Numbered from the stretch's first letter, positions 46,780-57,666 are shown. The stretch: DNA of 64,000 nucleotides from Exiguobacterium acetylicum (GCF_022170825.1 NZ_CP081878.1:2134001-2198000); one strand, 5' to 3'. Numbers and translations: made by a program. The notes: generated by a model from the sequence alone, not told the origin.

Positions 46780-46926
46780 TGAAAAACATCCTCCCCCTGA
46801 TTTAACATCATTCAATACCTATGTGAATAAGCAAATATTGATGATGGTTCTATTACTTGACAGTTTACATCTAATAAAGCAGAAAACCTAGCTTTTTTAT
46901 AAAGATGAAAGAACTTTTCGTAAAAA

Positions 46927-46962
46927 AGCTTGTTAAAGCCACCACGTGGCTTTAACAAGCTG
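46927..46962 (-). terminator. Terminator overlapping the stop of the 45-codon gene
   Basis: Stem CTTGTTAAAGCCAC / GTGGCTTTAACAAG with a 3-4 base loop, followed on the minus strand by a T6 run. The stop codon of the small gene lies in the first arm. Confidence 0.9.
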
Positions 46963-47089
46963 GCGTGTGATCAAATGGCTGAGAAATCGTCTCTTTTGCT
47001 TTAGGAAGTTTCATTTCTTTCAGTTTTTTCTCTAAAATATCCCGCAAAAGGCGCTTCTTCAGCTTTTTCTTCTTATCACGTTCTTTCAT
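46952..47089 (-). CDS. Small highly basic protein
   Basis: A 45-residue ORF. The first 30 residues are almost all Lys, Arg, Leu and Glu (MKERDKKKKLKKRLLRDILE), probably a single charged helix; the tail ends FDHTPAC. I do not recognise the family. Support comes from an extended -10 (TGGTATACT, complement at 47165-47173) about 75 bases upstream and a perfect terminator at the stop codon. The ribosome binding site (GGGGTG) is weak. A regulatory RNA with an incidental ORF is an alternative. Confidence 0.55.
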   Translation of the reverse strand: MKERDKKKKLKKRLLRDILEKKLKEMKLPKAKETISQPFDHTPAC

Positions 47090-47313
47090 ATTCCGACACC
47101 CCAATCGGCCCGAAACAGAACTAACAACCATACGAAAGCGAATAAATCATCTTCTACATTAGTAAGTATACCACGTATCTTAAAATTCTATTCCTACTTT
47201 AAGCAATTAAATATGTGAGATTGTCGATTGGAGGATGAATAACAGTTGCAATTTCTTTCAATTTTCTGTAGAGTGTATAGAAATACCTACTTTCAGAAAG
47301 GAGCTTTTCATTC

Positions 47314-47847
47314 ATGGCATTAACACTCGTCACTATTCTTGATCATCCGATCGCTCAAAAATATTTATCCCGTTCTGGCTTAAATCATGCGATTTCAGTA
47401 GCAGAACGCGCACTGACTCTCGCTACGAAACGAGGCTTAGATGCCGATACTGCTACTAAAGCGGCACTCTTGCATGATATTGGTCATTACGAATGGTATA
47501 CCGATGGCACTTGGAATTATGATTTATATCGCCAAAATGATATTCACGCCATCAAAGGGGCTGAACGTGCTCACAAATTATTAATTCGCCTTGGTGAAGA
47601 ACCAGCACGTGCAAAGGAAATCGCACTTGCCGTACTTCTGCATACAGATTCTTATCTTCCACCAGGTGCAATCAATCGGACGCCTCTTCAACAACTTGTT
47701 CATGATGCGGATACGTTAGAAGAACAACCAGGTGGGCTACATCACTATGAAAAAATCGACTTCGAAGAAGCCGTTCGTCGCCTTGACGCAATTGATTCAG
47801 TCGTTCATCGCTTCGCTCATCTACCACGAATTGCATCAGAAAATTAA
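47314..47847 (+). CDS. HD-domain phosphohydrolase
   Basis: A 177-residue single-domain HD protein. Metal ligands are visible as H (NHAISVAERA), HD in LLHDIGHYEWY (near residue 54), and a late D in LVHDADTLEE. The family hydrolyses nucleotides or phosphoesters; the substrate is unknown. AAAGGAG precedes the ATG. TTGCAA-17-TAGAGT upstream is a possible promoter. Confidence 0.85.
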   Translation: MALTLVTILDHPIAQKYLSRSGLNHAISVAERALTLATKRGLDADTATKAALLHDIGHYEWYTDGTWNYDLYRQNDIHAIKGAERAHKLLIRLGEEPARAKEIALAVLLHTDSYLPPGAINRTPLQQLVHDADTLEEQPGGLHHYEKIDFEEAVRRLDAIDSVVHRFAHLPRIASEN

Positions 47848-47882
47848 AAGGCATTTCCACGCTGATCGTGGAAATGCCTTTT
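47846..47882. terminator. Bidirectional terminator between the HD gene and oppF
   Basis: A 16-bp perfect stem (AAAAGGCATTTCCACG and complement) with a 5-base loop. Confidence 0.94.
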
Positions 47883-47892
47883 GCTTTAATGA

Positions 47893-48846
47893 TTATACGA
47901 GTTGTGCTTGGTATGCTTCAAGTTCTGCATCCGTCATCGAAACAAAGTGACCTGGCTCGATTTCGCGAAGTGGTGGGATACTCGAATCTTCATCCGATTT
48001 CCCAACCGGTCCACTCGTCGGACGATCAAAGATGATCCGTTTACGTGTCCGCTCGTGCTCTGGATCCGGAAGCGGAATCGCAGATAAGAGTGATTTCGTA
48101 TACGCATGAACTGGATTCTCATATAGACGATCCGCATCACACAATTCAACGAGGTGACCTTGATACATAACACCGATCCGGTCTGAGATATACTTGACCA
48201 TCGATAAATCATGGGCGATGAACAAGTATGTCAAACTACGATCACGTTGCAGTTTCTTCATCAAGTTGACGACCTGAGCTTGAATCGATACGTCGAGTGC
48301 TGAAATCGGCTCATCTGCAATGATGAAGTCAGGCTCTACAGCAAGTGCACGTGCGATACCGATCCGTTGACGCTGACCACCTGAGAATTCGTGTGGGTAA
48401 CGACTCGCGTGTTCTTTCGTCAAACCAACCGTCTCAAGCAAATCATACACACGGTTATTACGCTCCTCTTTCGATTTTGCTAAACCATGGATATCGATTC
48501 CTTCAGCAATGATATCGCCGACTGTCATCCGTGGATTTAAAGAAGCATACGGATCTTGGAAGATCATTTGCATTGCACGGTTGAATTTCAGCTTATCTTT
48601 ACGTGATTTTTTACCGTGAACATTTTCACCTTTGAAGTTAACTTCGCCATCTGTCGCATCATACAAACCGATGATCGAACGACCAGTCGTCGACTTACCA
48701 CAGCCTGACTCTCCAACGAGACCAAGTACTTCGCCTTCGTAGATATCAAATGAAAGTCCGTCAACCGCTTTGACGACGCGTCCACGTCCAATATTGAAAT
48801 GTTGCTTCAAGTTTTTTACTTCAAGTAGTTTCTTACGGTTTTCCAT
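47893..48846 (-). CDS. oppF: Oligopeptide ABC transporter ATPase OppF
   Basis: ATP-binding subunit of the oligopeptide importer, 317 residues. Walker A is GESGCGKST, the signature is FSGGQRQRIGIARAL, Walker B is FIIADEP, and the C-terminal oligopeptide/dipeptide extension follows. The start overlaps the oppD stop (TAATG). Confidence 0.95.
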   Translation of the reverse strand: MENRKKLLEVKNLKQHFNIGRGRVVKAVDGLSFDIYEGEVLGLVGESGCGKSTTGRSIIGLYDATDGEVNFKGENVHGKKSRKDKLKFNRAMQMIFQDPYASLNPRMTVGDIIAEGIDIHGLAKSKEERNNRVYDLLETVGLTKEHASRYPHEFSGGQRQRIGIARALAVEPDFIIADEPISALDVSIQAQVVNLMKKLQRDRSLTYLFIAHDLSMVKYISDRIGVMYQGHLVELCDADRLYENPVHAYTKSLLSAIPLPDPEHERTRKRIIFDRPTSGPVGKSDEDSSIPPLREIEPGHFVSMTDAELEAYQAQLV

Positions 48847-49919
48847 TATTTCAGACCGCCTTTCAGAAGCGATTTTGAGAACACGCTGTCCGGACGGTAT
48901 TTTAACGCCAAGTCACGGATTGCAGCGGGTGGTTCGACGTATGGTGCTTGTGGATGAAGCAACCACGTCGCCGCTTCGTGTGTATCTGAGATTTTGAAGA
49001 AAGGTGGTTCCTTCTCGAAATCAATTTTCATCGCGTATTTGTTACGCGGTGCAAATGCATCACCGACCGGTGGGTGCATCAGGTTCGGTGGAGTTCCCGG
49101 AATCGCCGGAAGATCTTGCGAACGATCATCAGATGGACGCGGCATCGAACCAAGTAGTCCCCAAGTATATGGATGACGTGGCTCATAGAAGATCTCATCG
49201 ACCGTACCCTTCTCAATCAATTTACCAGCATACATGACGGCTACACGGTCAGCCATGTTCGCTACGACACCTAAGTCATGCGTAATGAAAATGATTGCTG
49301 TACCCGTTTTTTGCTGAATGTCTTTCAATAGTTCAAGAATTTGAGCTTGAATCGTAACGTCGAGTGCTGTCGTCGGTTCATCGGCAATCAATACTTTTGG
49401 ATTACATGCAAGTGCAATCGCAATGACGATCCGTTGACGCATACCGCCCGATAATTGGTGTGGGTATTGTTTTAGACGTGCTTCTGGATTTGGAATCCCT
49501 ACGAGCGTCAGAAGTTCGAGTGTACGTTTTTTTGCTGCGTCGCCTGTCAAGCCTTGGTGACGTTTTAAACCTTCAGCGATCTGTTTATAGATAGTCATAG
49601 TCGGGTTAAGTGATGTCATTGGATCCTGGAAGATCATTGCGATATCACGACCGCGGACTTTTTGCATTTCTTTATCGGAAAGCTTAACCAAGTCGCGACC
49701 TTCGAATAAGATCTCACCTTGTGTAATCTCACCTGGCGGGTTTGGAATCAAACGCATGATTGCTTTTGAAGTAACCGATTTACCAGAGCCAGACTCACCA
49801 ACGATTGCGAGTGTCTCGCCTTTTTTTAAATCAAACGATACACCGCGGACGGCTTGAACCGTCCCGGCATACGTATGGAAAGCGACATTCAGGTCGCGAA
49901 CAGATAAAATAGTTTCCAT
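48846..49919 (-). CDS. oppD: Oligopeptide ABC transporter ATPase OppD
   Basis: Second ATP-binding subunit, 357 residues. Walker A GESGSGKS, signature LSGGMRQRIVIAIAL, Walker B VLIADEP. The C-terminus carries the long oligopeptide-family extension without a clear cysteine cluster. Translationally linked to oppF, and 27 bases after oppC. Confidence 0.95.
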   Translation of the reverse strand: METILSVRDLNVAFHTYAGTVQAVRGVSFDLKKGETLAIVGESGSGKSVTSKAIMRLIPNPPGEITQGEILFEGRDLVKLSDKEMQKVRGRDIAMIFQDPMTSLNPTMTIYKQIAEGLKRHQGLTGDAAKKRTLELLTLVGIPNPEARLKQYPHQLSGGMRQRIVIAIALACNPKVLIADEPTTALDVTIQAQILELLKDIQQKTGTAIIFITHDLGVVANMADRVAVMYAGKLIEKGTVDEIFYEPRHPYTWGLLGSMPRPSDDRSQDLPAIPGTPPNLMHPPVGDAFAPRNKYAMKIDFEKEPPFFKISDTHEAATWLLHPQAPYVEPPAAIRDLALKYRPDSVFSKSLLKGGLK

Positions 49920-49946
49920 TGTGAATGAGCTCCTCTCTAGTTTCCG

Positions 49947-50978
49947 TTAGCGTCGTAAACGTGGGTCGAACGCATCACGCAGTCCATCTGCCAACATATT
50001 GAAGCTGACCATGAGGAGTACGATGACCGTCGATGGGACAACGAGCAAGTACGGGAACGTTTTTAATTCTTTGTACCCTTCGTTGATCAATGTACCGAGT
50101 GACGGTTGTGGTGGTGCAAGTCCTAAACCGATGAAGCTCAAGAAGGCTTCGAAGAAGATCGCACTTGGAATCGTGAACATGAGTGAGATGATGATCGTTC
50201 CCAAGGTATTTGGAATCAAATGTTTGAAGATTAATCGTGCGCTAGAAGCACCAAGTGTCCGTGCAGCAAGAACGAATTCTTGGTTCTTTAGTTTCAGGAT
50301 TTGACCACGTACAAGTCGGCTCATCCCGATCCAGCCGGTAATCGTCATCGCAAGGATGATCGTCGTGATCCCTGGTTCAAGAATCAAGATGAACAAGATG
50401 ATCAAAATCAAGTTTGGTACACCTGTTAAAATTTCAGCAATACGTTGCATGATGTTATCGACTCGTCCACCATAATAAGCAGAAATTCCGCCATACGTGA
50501 CACCAACGAGAACGTCAATGAGCGCTGCCATTAAACCGATGAATAAGGAAATCTTCGTTCCTTCCCAGACACGTGACCAAAGATCACGACCAAGGTGATC
50601 TGTTCCGAACCAGAAGTTCTCTGTCACCTGTTTTTGTTTGTAAAAATCAATCGGTGTATCACCAAGTGTTGCCATACCGTCAAAACCAGCCCATTCTAAG
50701 CCTGTGACTTTAGGTGGAAGTTTAGCTTGTGTGATTGTTTGGGTATAAGGGTCATTACCAGACAACGTAGGTCCAACCAATGACATGATTGCGATGATGA
50801 TGATGACAGCAAGAGAAAGAATTGCCGCTTTGTTCTTACGCAGACGCATCCAAGCATCTTGCCAGAAGTTTAAGCTTTTACCGGCAAGGCGTTCCCCTGC
50901 CTGTTCATTGAACTCAACGTGTTGGAACAGCGATGAATCAAACTGTTCTGCTTTTGCATTTGAATTTTGTTCAGCCAT
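49947..50978 (-). CDS. oppC: Oligopeptide ABC transporter permease OppC
   Basis: Membrane permease of 343 residues, with a long cytoplasmic N-terminus, a first helix near residue 50 and five helices after about 140. The EAA coupling loop is AARTLGASSARLIFKHLIPN. The start overlaps the oppB stop (TAATG). Confidence 0.94.
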   Translation of the reverse strand: MAEQNSNAKAEQFDSSLFQHVEFNEQAGERLAGKSLNFWQDAWMRLRKNKAAILSLAVIIIIAIMSLVGPTLSGNDPYTQTITQAKLPPKVTGLEWAGFDGMATLGDTPIDFYKQKQVTENFWFGTDHLGRDLWSRVWEGTKISLFIGLMAALIDVLVGVTYGGISAYYGGRVDNIMQRIAEILTGVPNLILIILFILILEPGITTIILAMTITGWIGMSRLVRGQILKLKNQEFVLAARTLGASSARLIFKHLIPNTLGTIIISLMFTIPSAIFFEAFLSFIGLGLAPPQPSLGTLINEGYKELKTFPYLLVVPSTVIVLLMVSFNMLADGLRDAFDPRLRR

Positions 50979-51904
50979 TATTTGTTACCCCCCAAACGGA
51001 TCCGTGGATCAACAACACCGTACAGCAAATCGACGATCAAAATCATGAGAATGAAGACTGCCGAGAAGAACAACGTCGTACCCATGATGACTGTGTAGTC
51101 ATTTTGTGTGATTGATGATACGAATAGTTCACCAAGACCAGGTACAGAGAAAATTCGCTCGATGACGAGTGTTCCTGTAATCAAGGCAGCTGTCATTGGT
51201 CCAAGAATCGTGATTGCCGGAATCAAGGCGTTCCGAACCATGTGTTTCCAAGTAATCGACTGACCATCTAGGCCTTTTGCTTTAGCTAACGTGACATAAT
51301 CCTGGTTCGTAACTTCCAGCATCTCTGTCCGGACGAATCGAGCAATCGAGGCCGTGACCCCAAGTGATAACGATATGGTCGGCAAGATGGTATGCGCCGG
51401 GCTTTCCCAGAACGCGACTGGCAAAACGCCCCATTTCACGCCAACATAGTATTGAAGGAGTGAGGCGAATACGAAGGACGGTACCGAGATTCCGATAACC
51501 GATACGAACATCGCACCGTAATCGATCACTGTGTTGTGGCGAAGTGCCGCGACAACACCTAAGACAAGTCCTAAAAGTACTCCGAGTACTAATGCTTGAA
51601 CTCCCAATTGAGCCGATGGTCCAATTCGTTCAGAGATCAAATCCGTTACCGGACGGCTATCATATTTAAATGAAATACCGAGATCTCCTTGGAACAAGTT
51701 AACCATATACGCTGCGTAGCGTTGTGGTAGTGGATCATTCAAGTTGTACTTATCCCGAAGGATATTCAACTGTTCAGGAGATAGTTTCTCCTGGTTTTGG
51801 AACGGTGAACCTGGTAGCAGATCCATCAGGAAGAAAGTGAACGAAGCGATGAGTAAAAACGTCAGTACGCCGTAAACCAGGCGTTGAGCTAAATAACGGC
51901 CCAT
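50978..51904 (-). CDS. oppB: Oligopeptide ABC transporter permease OppB
   Basis: Membrane permease of 308 residues. It opens MGRYLAQRLVYGVLTFLLIASFTFF, and its EAA loop is LAKAKGLDGQSITWKHMVRNALIP. The ATG at 51904 has GGGGGTG upstream; the longer frame to 52000 is not hydrophobic or conserved. It is the first gene of the oppBCDF transcript, separated from oppA by a terminator and a promoter. Confidence 0.93.
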   Translation of the reverse strand: MGRYLAQRLVYGVLTFLLIASFTFFLMDLLPGSPFQNQEKLSPEQLNILRDKYNLNDPLPQRYAAYMVNLFQGDLGISFKYDSRPVTDLISERIGPSAQLGVQALVLGVLLGLVLGVVAALRHNTVIDYGAMFVSVIGISVPSFVFASLLQYYVGVKWGVLPVAFWESPAHTILPTISLSLGVTASIARFVRTEMLEVTNQDYVTLAKAKGLDGQSITWKHMVRNALIPAITILGPMTAALITGTLVIERIFSVPGLGELFVSSITQNDYTVIMGTTLFFSAVFILMILIVDLLYGVVDPRIRLGGNK

Positions 51905-52098
51905 AAGATGGCACCCCCTATAAAGATTTTCTGTTTTTTTCGAAACATCAATAGAATCAGTATGACCCACAATTGTCGGAACATTCAAGAATTTTGTCAT
52001 AAAAATTTAAAAATTCTTTTTTTATTGTGCATTGATTCGATGTTCGCATGGATGTTTTTCTAATTTCATCCAATAGTCAGAATTTTTCGTTTGATTCC

Positions 52099-52127
52099 AT
52101 TATACTTTGCTAACAAAGTAATTAGAA
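52099..52127 (-). promoter_or_regulatory. oppBCDF promoter with overlapping palindrome
   Basis: On the minus strand TTCTAA (52127-52122), 17 bases, TATAAT (52104-52099). A perfect palindrome TACTTTG-CTAA-CAAAGTA (52103-52120) fills the spacer and touches the -10. The binding factor is unknown. Confidence 0.55.
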
Positions 52128-52197
52128 CTACTTTTTTACGAAACTTTCACATTTTCGCTAAAAATGAGTTTCCATTCATAAAAAGTAGTATAAAACA

Positions 52198-52230
52198 GGA
52201 GCGTACCCGAACTGATCAGGGGACGCTCCC
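52198..52230 (-). terminator. Terminator of oppA
   Basis: Stem GGAGCGTACCC / GGGGACGCTCC (one mismatch) after oppA. Followed by a T4 run; read-through to oppBCDF may be partial. Confidence 0.7.
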
Positions 52231-52238
52231 ATTCTCGA

Positions 52239-53852
52239 TTACTTAATATCAACGTATTTGTATTGGAAATCTGCTCCGAACAATTGACGATTGAAATCTT
52301 TAACCGTCGGACGGCTCAAGTATGCAGATCCAGCTTGATAGATTGGCGCGATGGCTTGATCTTTTTCGATCAATTGCGCTTCTGCTTGTTTGAAGAGATC
52401 GAGACGTTTTGTTAGGTCTGACTCTTCATTTGCTGCGTTCAACAATTTATCATAAGCTGCTGACTTATACTTGACGTCGTTTTGGCTGTTCGTTGATTCG
52501 AAGATTGACAGGTTAGACATTGGATCCTGATAATCTGGACCCCAAAGTGAGTAAGAAATCTGGTAGTCGCCTTTTGATTCAAGATCGAGTTTATTCTTGA
52601 ATGGCTGTTGCTTGATTGAAACAGTGACATTCGGAAGATTTTTCTCGATTTGACCTTTCATGTACTCACTTGTCTTCTTCGCATCTTCGTTGTCGAACGA
52701 AAGAAGTTCAATCGTCGTCTTTTTATCGCCGTTTGCTTTTTTCCAAAGATCTGCTGCTTCTTTTGCATCACGATCGAACCAGTTGATGTCACTTGTGTAG
52801 TCTTTACCAGATGCATCCTTGACGAATTCTTTTGGAATGAAGCTAGTTGTTGGAATTGATCCGTTCGCTAGAAGCGTATCTGTGATTCCTTTTGGATCGA
52901 TGGCACGAGCGATCGCTTTACGTGCATCGACATCCTTCATCGTTGCATCTTCGTTATTGAACTTCAGATAAGCGATTGAAGAACGGAGTGCTGTCTTGAA
53001 TTCAGGCTTCGATTTGTAAGCTTCAACTTGCTCTGAAGTCAGACCAGCGTAATCGATATCATTTGAATCATAGAGGTTTACTACTGTTGAATTATCTTTA
53101 ACGACACTGATTGTAACTTCGTCGAGTTTGACAGCGTCTTTATCCCAGTAGTTATCGTTTTTCTTCAGCACTCGTTTTGAATCCGTTTTCCAAGATTCCC
53201 AAACGAAAGGACCGTTATAAAGCAATTTATCTGGTTTAAGCGAGAAGTCTTTTTCATTCTTTTTGTAGAAGTCTTCACTGATCGGCGTGTACGTACCGAA
53301 TGACGTCAATGAGAGGAAATACGGCGCCGGACGCTCGAGTTTTACTTCTAATGTTTTGTCGTCAAGTGCTTTAACACCGAGTTCGTCGACAGCTTTTTTG
53401 CCTTGCGTTACATCAGAGCCGTTTTTTAACGTGTCAAAGATGTACGAGTAACTAGAAGCTGTTTTCGGATCAGCAGCACGTTTCCAAGCGAATTCGAAAT
53501 CTTGTGCTTTGACTGGTGAACCGTCTGACCATTTTGAATCACGAAGTGTAAACGTATACGTCAAATTGTCACTTGAGATATCTGTTTTTTCTGCAAGTGC
53601 CGGAATCGCTTTGCCGTCTTTATCGAGACGGTAAAGACCTTCCATCGTGTTTCCGATCATGTTGAAAGCGACAGAATCCGTAGCTTTCGCCGGATCAACT
53701 GTCGTGATGTCCGAAGTGTCCGTTAAACGTAGATTTTTCTTTCCATCTGTTGAACCTGAATCACTGTCTCCGCCACCTGTCGAACATCCAGCAAGCACTG
53801 CGCTTCCTGCAAGCATGACTGATAAAGCAAGACCGACTGTTTTTTTCTTCAT
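52239..53852 (-). CDS. oppA: Oligopeptide-binding lipoprotein OppA
   Basis: Extracellular solute-binding protein of the SBP_bac_5 family, 537 residues. The signal peptide ends in lipobox LAGC (lipidated C23). The family segments SDGSPVKAQDFEFAWKRA and LWGPDYQDPMSNL are present. It binds peptides for OppBCDF, which follows after a terminator; oppA was probably placed first to be made in excess. It shares clear similarity with the gene at 55916 across trpS. Confidence 0.95.
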   Translation of the reverse strand: MKKKTVGLALSVMLAGSAVLAGCSTGGGDSDSGSTDGKKNLRLTDTSDITTVDPAKATDSVAFNMIGNTMEGLYRLDKDGKAIPALAEKTDISSDNLTYTFTLRDSKWSDGSPVKAQDFEFAWKRAADPKTASSYSYIFDTLKNGSDVTQGKKAVDELGVKALDDKTLEVKLERPAPYFLSLTSFGTYTPISEDFYKKNEKDFSLKPDKLLYNGPFVWESWKTDSKRVLKKNDNYWDKDAVKLDEVTISVVKDNSTVVNLYDSNDIDYAGLTSEQVEAYKSKPEFKTALRSSIAYLKFNNEDATMKDVDARKAIARAIDPKGITDTLLANGSIPTTSFIPKEFVKDASGKDYTSDINWFDRDAKEAADLWKKANGDKKTTIELLSFDNEDAKKTSEYMKGQIEKNLPNVTVSIKQQPFKNKLDLESKGDYQISYSLWGPDYQDPMSNLSIFESTNSQNDVKYKSAAYDKLLNAANEESDLTKRLDLFKQAEAQLIEKDQAIAPIYQAGSAYLSRPTVKDFNRQLFGADFQYKYVDIK

Positions 53853-53985
53853 CGGTAAGTCATCTCCTTTTCAATTTCCAAGTTGCCATAATGCCTATGA
53901 CATCAATAACGTCCCGTCGAAACTGCAATGCATTCCCCAAAATCCATTGACCTAGTTTCAAAAACTTAAACGAAGTGATAAATTG

Positions 53986-54014
53986 ATTTTATGTGAGAAT
54001 AGCATTAACGTCAA
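53986..54014 (-). promoter_or_regulatory. Promoter of oppA
   Basis: TTGACG (54014-54009), 17 bases, TAAAAT (53991-53986) on the minus strand. The leader is about 130 bases. No clear CodY box is seen here. Confidence 0.7.
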
Positions 54015-54123
54015 GTAAATAGTCACACTATTTGCTATTTTGCATCATTCGTTTGTTACCGATTCGTAACAGGATAAAAAGTTTCGTATACTAAGATTAT
54101 CAATGCATTAAAGGGGGATATTC

Positions 54124-54504
54124 ATGCGATCGACCTATTTCCGACCGGTCATCATTGCGGTCATTCTTGTGTTAATTTATACGATTTGGGCGACTATCAT
54201 CGATTCGACGCACGGTATTTTATACCATTTATCCGGCGGATTGTTCATTGGAGGCTTTTTGCTTATGGCAATCGGATTCTTTTCTAACATGTCGGCTAAC
54301 GGTTTCTTTCGTGGAATGACAGCTGGATTTAAGAAACAACGGGAAGCGAAGCTTCGAGAAATCGATGGCGATTACTATGAAGATGATGACGAAGAAGAAG
54401 AAGTCCTTCGTAAAAAACAGAATCGTGCTTCTGCCCGAACGAAACCCTACGTTTCTAGCGGTATTATCTTCGTCATCGTCTCACTGATCATCTCTTACTT
54501 TTAA
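54124..54504 (+). CDS. DUF3899-like membrane protein
   Basis: A 126-residue protein with helices at about 8-28, 38-56 and 108-125, and a cytoplasmic stretch of seven to ten acidic residues (DDDEEEE) in between. The plan fits the DUF3899 family as I recall it; function unknown. It is preceded by a TATACT -10 and a GGGGG site. It sits just upstream of the trpS T-box. Confidence 0.75.
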   Translation: MRSTYFRPVIIAVILVLIYTIWATIIDSTHGILYHLSGGLFIGGFLLMAIGFFSNMSANGFFRGMTAGFKKQREAKLREIDGDYYEDDDEEEEVLRKKQNRASARTKPYVSSGIIFVIVSLIISYF

Positions 54505-54515
54505 TTGAAATCACC

Positions 54516-54544
54516 GTGACGTGCCTTCTATCGTATGGTAAACT
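54516..54544 (+). promoter_or_regulatory. Promoter of the trpS leader
   Basis: GTGACG, 17 bases, TAAACT with an upstream TGG. Confidence 0.5.
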
Positions 54545-54561
54545 CAAATTAATTAAACAAG

Positions 54562-55819
<1,258 letters not shown>

Positions 55820-55830
55820 GTTCTACGTAA

Positions 55831-55858
55831 AAAGATCGGAACGCTCCGGTCTTTTTTT
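55831..55858 (+). terminator. Terminator of trpS
   Basis: Stem AAAGATCGGA / TCCGGTCTTT (one wobble) and T7. Confidence 0.9.
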
Positions 55859-55875
55859 ATATTTCTACACAAAAA

Positions 55876-55905
55876 AACTGCTTCCGAATTAAATCGGAAG
55901 CAGTT
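55876..55905 (-). terminator. Terminator of the second oppA-like gene
   Basis: A 12-bp perfect stem (AACTGCTTCCGA and complement) with A/T-runs. Confidence 0.92.
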
Positions 55906-55915
55906 CTTATTTTGC

Positions 55916-57559
55916 TTATTTTCCTTCGATCGAAGCCCATTTGTACGAGAAGTCAGCGCCGAAGTTATGCTCGACGACTCCTTTGACATATGGTTTAACG
56001 AGGAATGCACGTCCACGCTGATAAACAGGTGAGATCGCTGCAGAATCAAGAAGGATTTTCTCAGCTTCTTGCAATTCAGACCAACGTTTCGCTGCATCTG
56101 TTTGAGTTTGTGCATCTTTGATGAGTTTATCATACTCTTCATTTGACCACTTACCACGGTTGTATGGTCCGTCAGTAACGAAGAGATCGAGGAATGTCAT
56201 TGGATCTTGGTAGTCAGGACCCCAGCCCGCGAGTGAGAATTGGAAATCTCCTTTATTCTCAAGGTCAAGTTTGTTTTTGAACGGTTGTTGTTTGATCGTA
56301 ACCTTCATACCTGGAAGGTTTTTCTCAAGTTCACCTTTCAAGAACTCACCGATTTTCTTAGAGTCATCGCTATCGTAGTTCAAGAGTTCAAGATCAACCG
56401 ATTTTTGACCGATTTCCTTAAGTCCCTCTTCCCAAAGTTTTTTCGCTTCATCTGCATTGTATTCGTTGAATGCTGGATACTTGTCACGGAAGTCTTTACC
56501 GTCAGCATCTTTCGCGAAATCTTTTGGTACGAGATAGTTCGCTGGAAGCGATCCGTTTGCGAGGATGACGTCCGTGATTCCTTTTTTGTTGTAACCCATG
56601 TCGATTGCGCGACGGATTTTTTCGTTATCAAGCGCTTTTACCTTCGTGTTGAGGTAGAGGTAGAAGATCGTTGATTCACCTTTTGTTTTGAATTCTTCAT
56701 TATCTTTGAACTGGGCAACGAACTCAGAAGTTAAACCTGTGCGATCGATATCGCCTTTTTCGTAAAGGTTAACACCAGTCGCGACTTCTTTAACAACCTT
56801 AACGTTGATTGTTTCAAGTTTAACAGCATCTTTATCCCAGTAGTTATCGTTTTTAACCATTTTCCAGCCTTGCTCACGAGTCCACTCTGTTAACTTGAAT
56901 GGTCCATTGTAAAGCGACTTGTCTGCAGTCGAACCGAAGTCTTTTCCGATTTTCTTCGAAAGTTCTTCTGATTTCGGCATGAATGGTCCGAATCCAGTAA
57001 GTCCAAGGAAATAATCAGCAGGAGATTTTAATTTAACTTCAAACGTTTTGTCGTCAATCGCTTTGACACCGACAGCATCACGCTCGCCTTTTTTCGTGTT
57101 GTACTCTTCTGCACCTTCGATGTTGTAGAAGACATATGCATACTGTGAAGCGTTCTCTGGATTAAGAACTTCTTTCCATGCATATTCGAAATCTTTAGCC
57201 GTGATCGGTGTACCGTCAGACCATTTCGCATCACGTAGTTTGAACGTATACGTCTTTTTGTCTTCTGATACTTCGTGGCTTTCAGCGATACCTGGTGTTG
57301 GTTGTTGCTTGTCATCTAGACGGTAAAGACCTTCCATCGTGTTGTTCAACACGTTGAATGAAACCGAGTCTGTTGAAGTCGTCGGGTTCAGTGTAGGAAT
57401 ATCAGCTGACTCAATCAAGTTAAGTGTTTGATCACTAGATTTTTTGTCTGAACCTGTGTCGCCCGATTTGTCGCCTGAATCCGTTGTCGAACAAGCTGCG
57501 AGGAACGCACTTGATACGAGTGCTACTGATGTAGCTAAAGCAAAGCTTTTCTTCTTCAT
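55916..57559 (-). CDS. Second oligopeptide-binding lipoprotein, OppA-like
   Basis: SBP_bac_5 family lipoprotein, 547 residues, lipobox LAAC (C23). It is a close paralogue of OppA at 52239 (for example KDNSTVVNLYDSNDID versus KEVATGVNLYEKGDID, and GWGPDYQDPM versus LWGPDYQDPM). No permease genes are adjacent, so it may feed OppBCDF with different peptides. It has its own promoter, TTGTAA-18-TATAGT on the minus strand, with a CodY-like box upstream. Confidence 0.92.
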   Translation of the reverse strand: MKKKSFALATSVALVSSAFLAACSTTDSGDKSGDTGSDKKSSDQTLNLIESADIPTLNPTTSTDSVSFNVLNNTMEGLYRLDDKQQPTPGIAESHEVSEDKKTYTFKLRDAKWSDGTPITAKDFEYAWKEVLNPENASQYAYVFYNIEGAEEYNTKKGERDAVGVKAIDDKTFEVKLKSPADYFLGLTGFGPFMPKSEELSKKIGKDFGSTADKSLYNGPFKLTEWTREQGWKMVKNDNYWDKDAVKLETINVKVVKEVATGVNLYEKGDIDRTGLTSEFVAQFKDNEEFKTKGESTIFYLYLNTKVKALDNEKIRRAIDMGYNKKGITDVILANGSLPANYLVPKDFAKDADGKDFRDKYPAFNEYNADEAKKLWEEGLKEIGQKSVDLELLNYDSDDSKKIGEFLKGELEKNLPGMKVTIKQQPFKNKLDLENKGDFQFSLAGWGPDYQDPMTFLDLFVTDGPYNRGKWSNEEYDKLIKDAQTQTDAAKRWSELQEAEKILLDSAAISPVYQRGRAFLVKPYVKGVVEHNFGADFSYKWASIEGK

Positions 57560-57666
57560 GTTACGATGACCCCCCTAGGTTTCTAAAAAATGATACTATC
57601 AGGTTTTTGACCGAAAAAAAAAGAATTACTATATTCGAATCAAACCCTTCGTTACAAATAGTTTAC

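Noticed and set aside
56240-56674. A 144-codon plus-strand frame within the second oppA-like gene
   Set aside because: Antisense shadow of a conserved solute-binding protein, Phe/Val-rich, no ribosome binding site.
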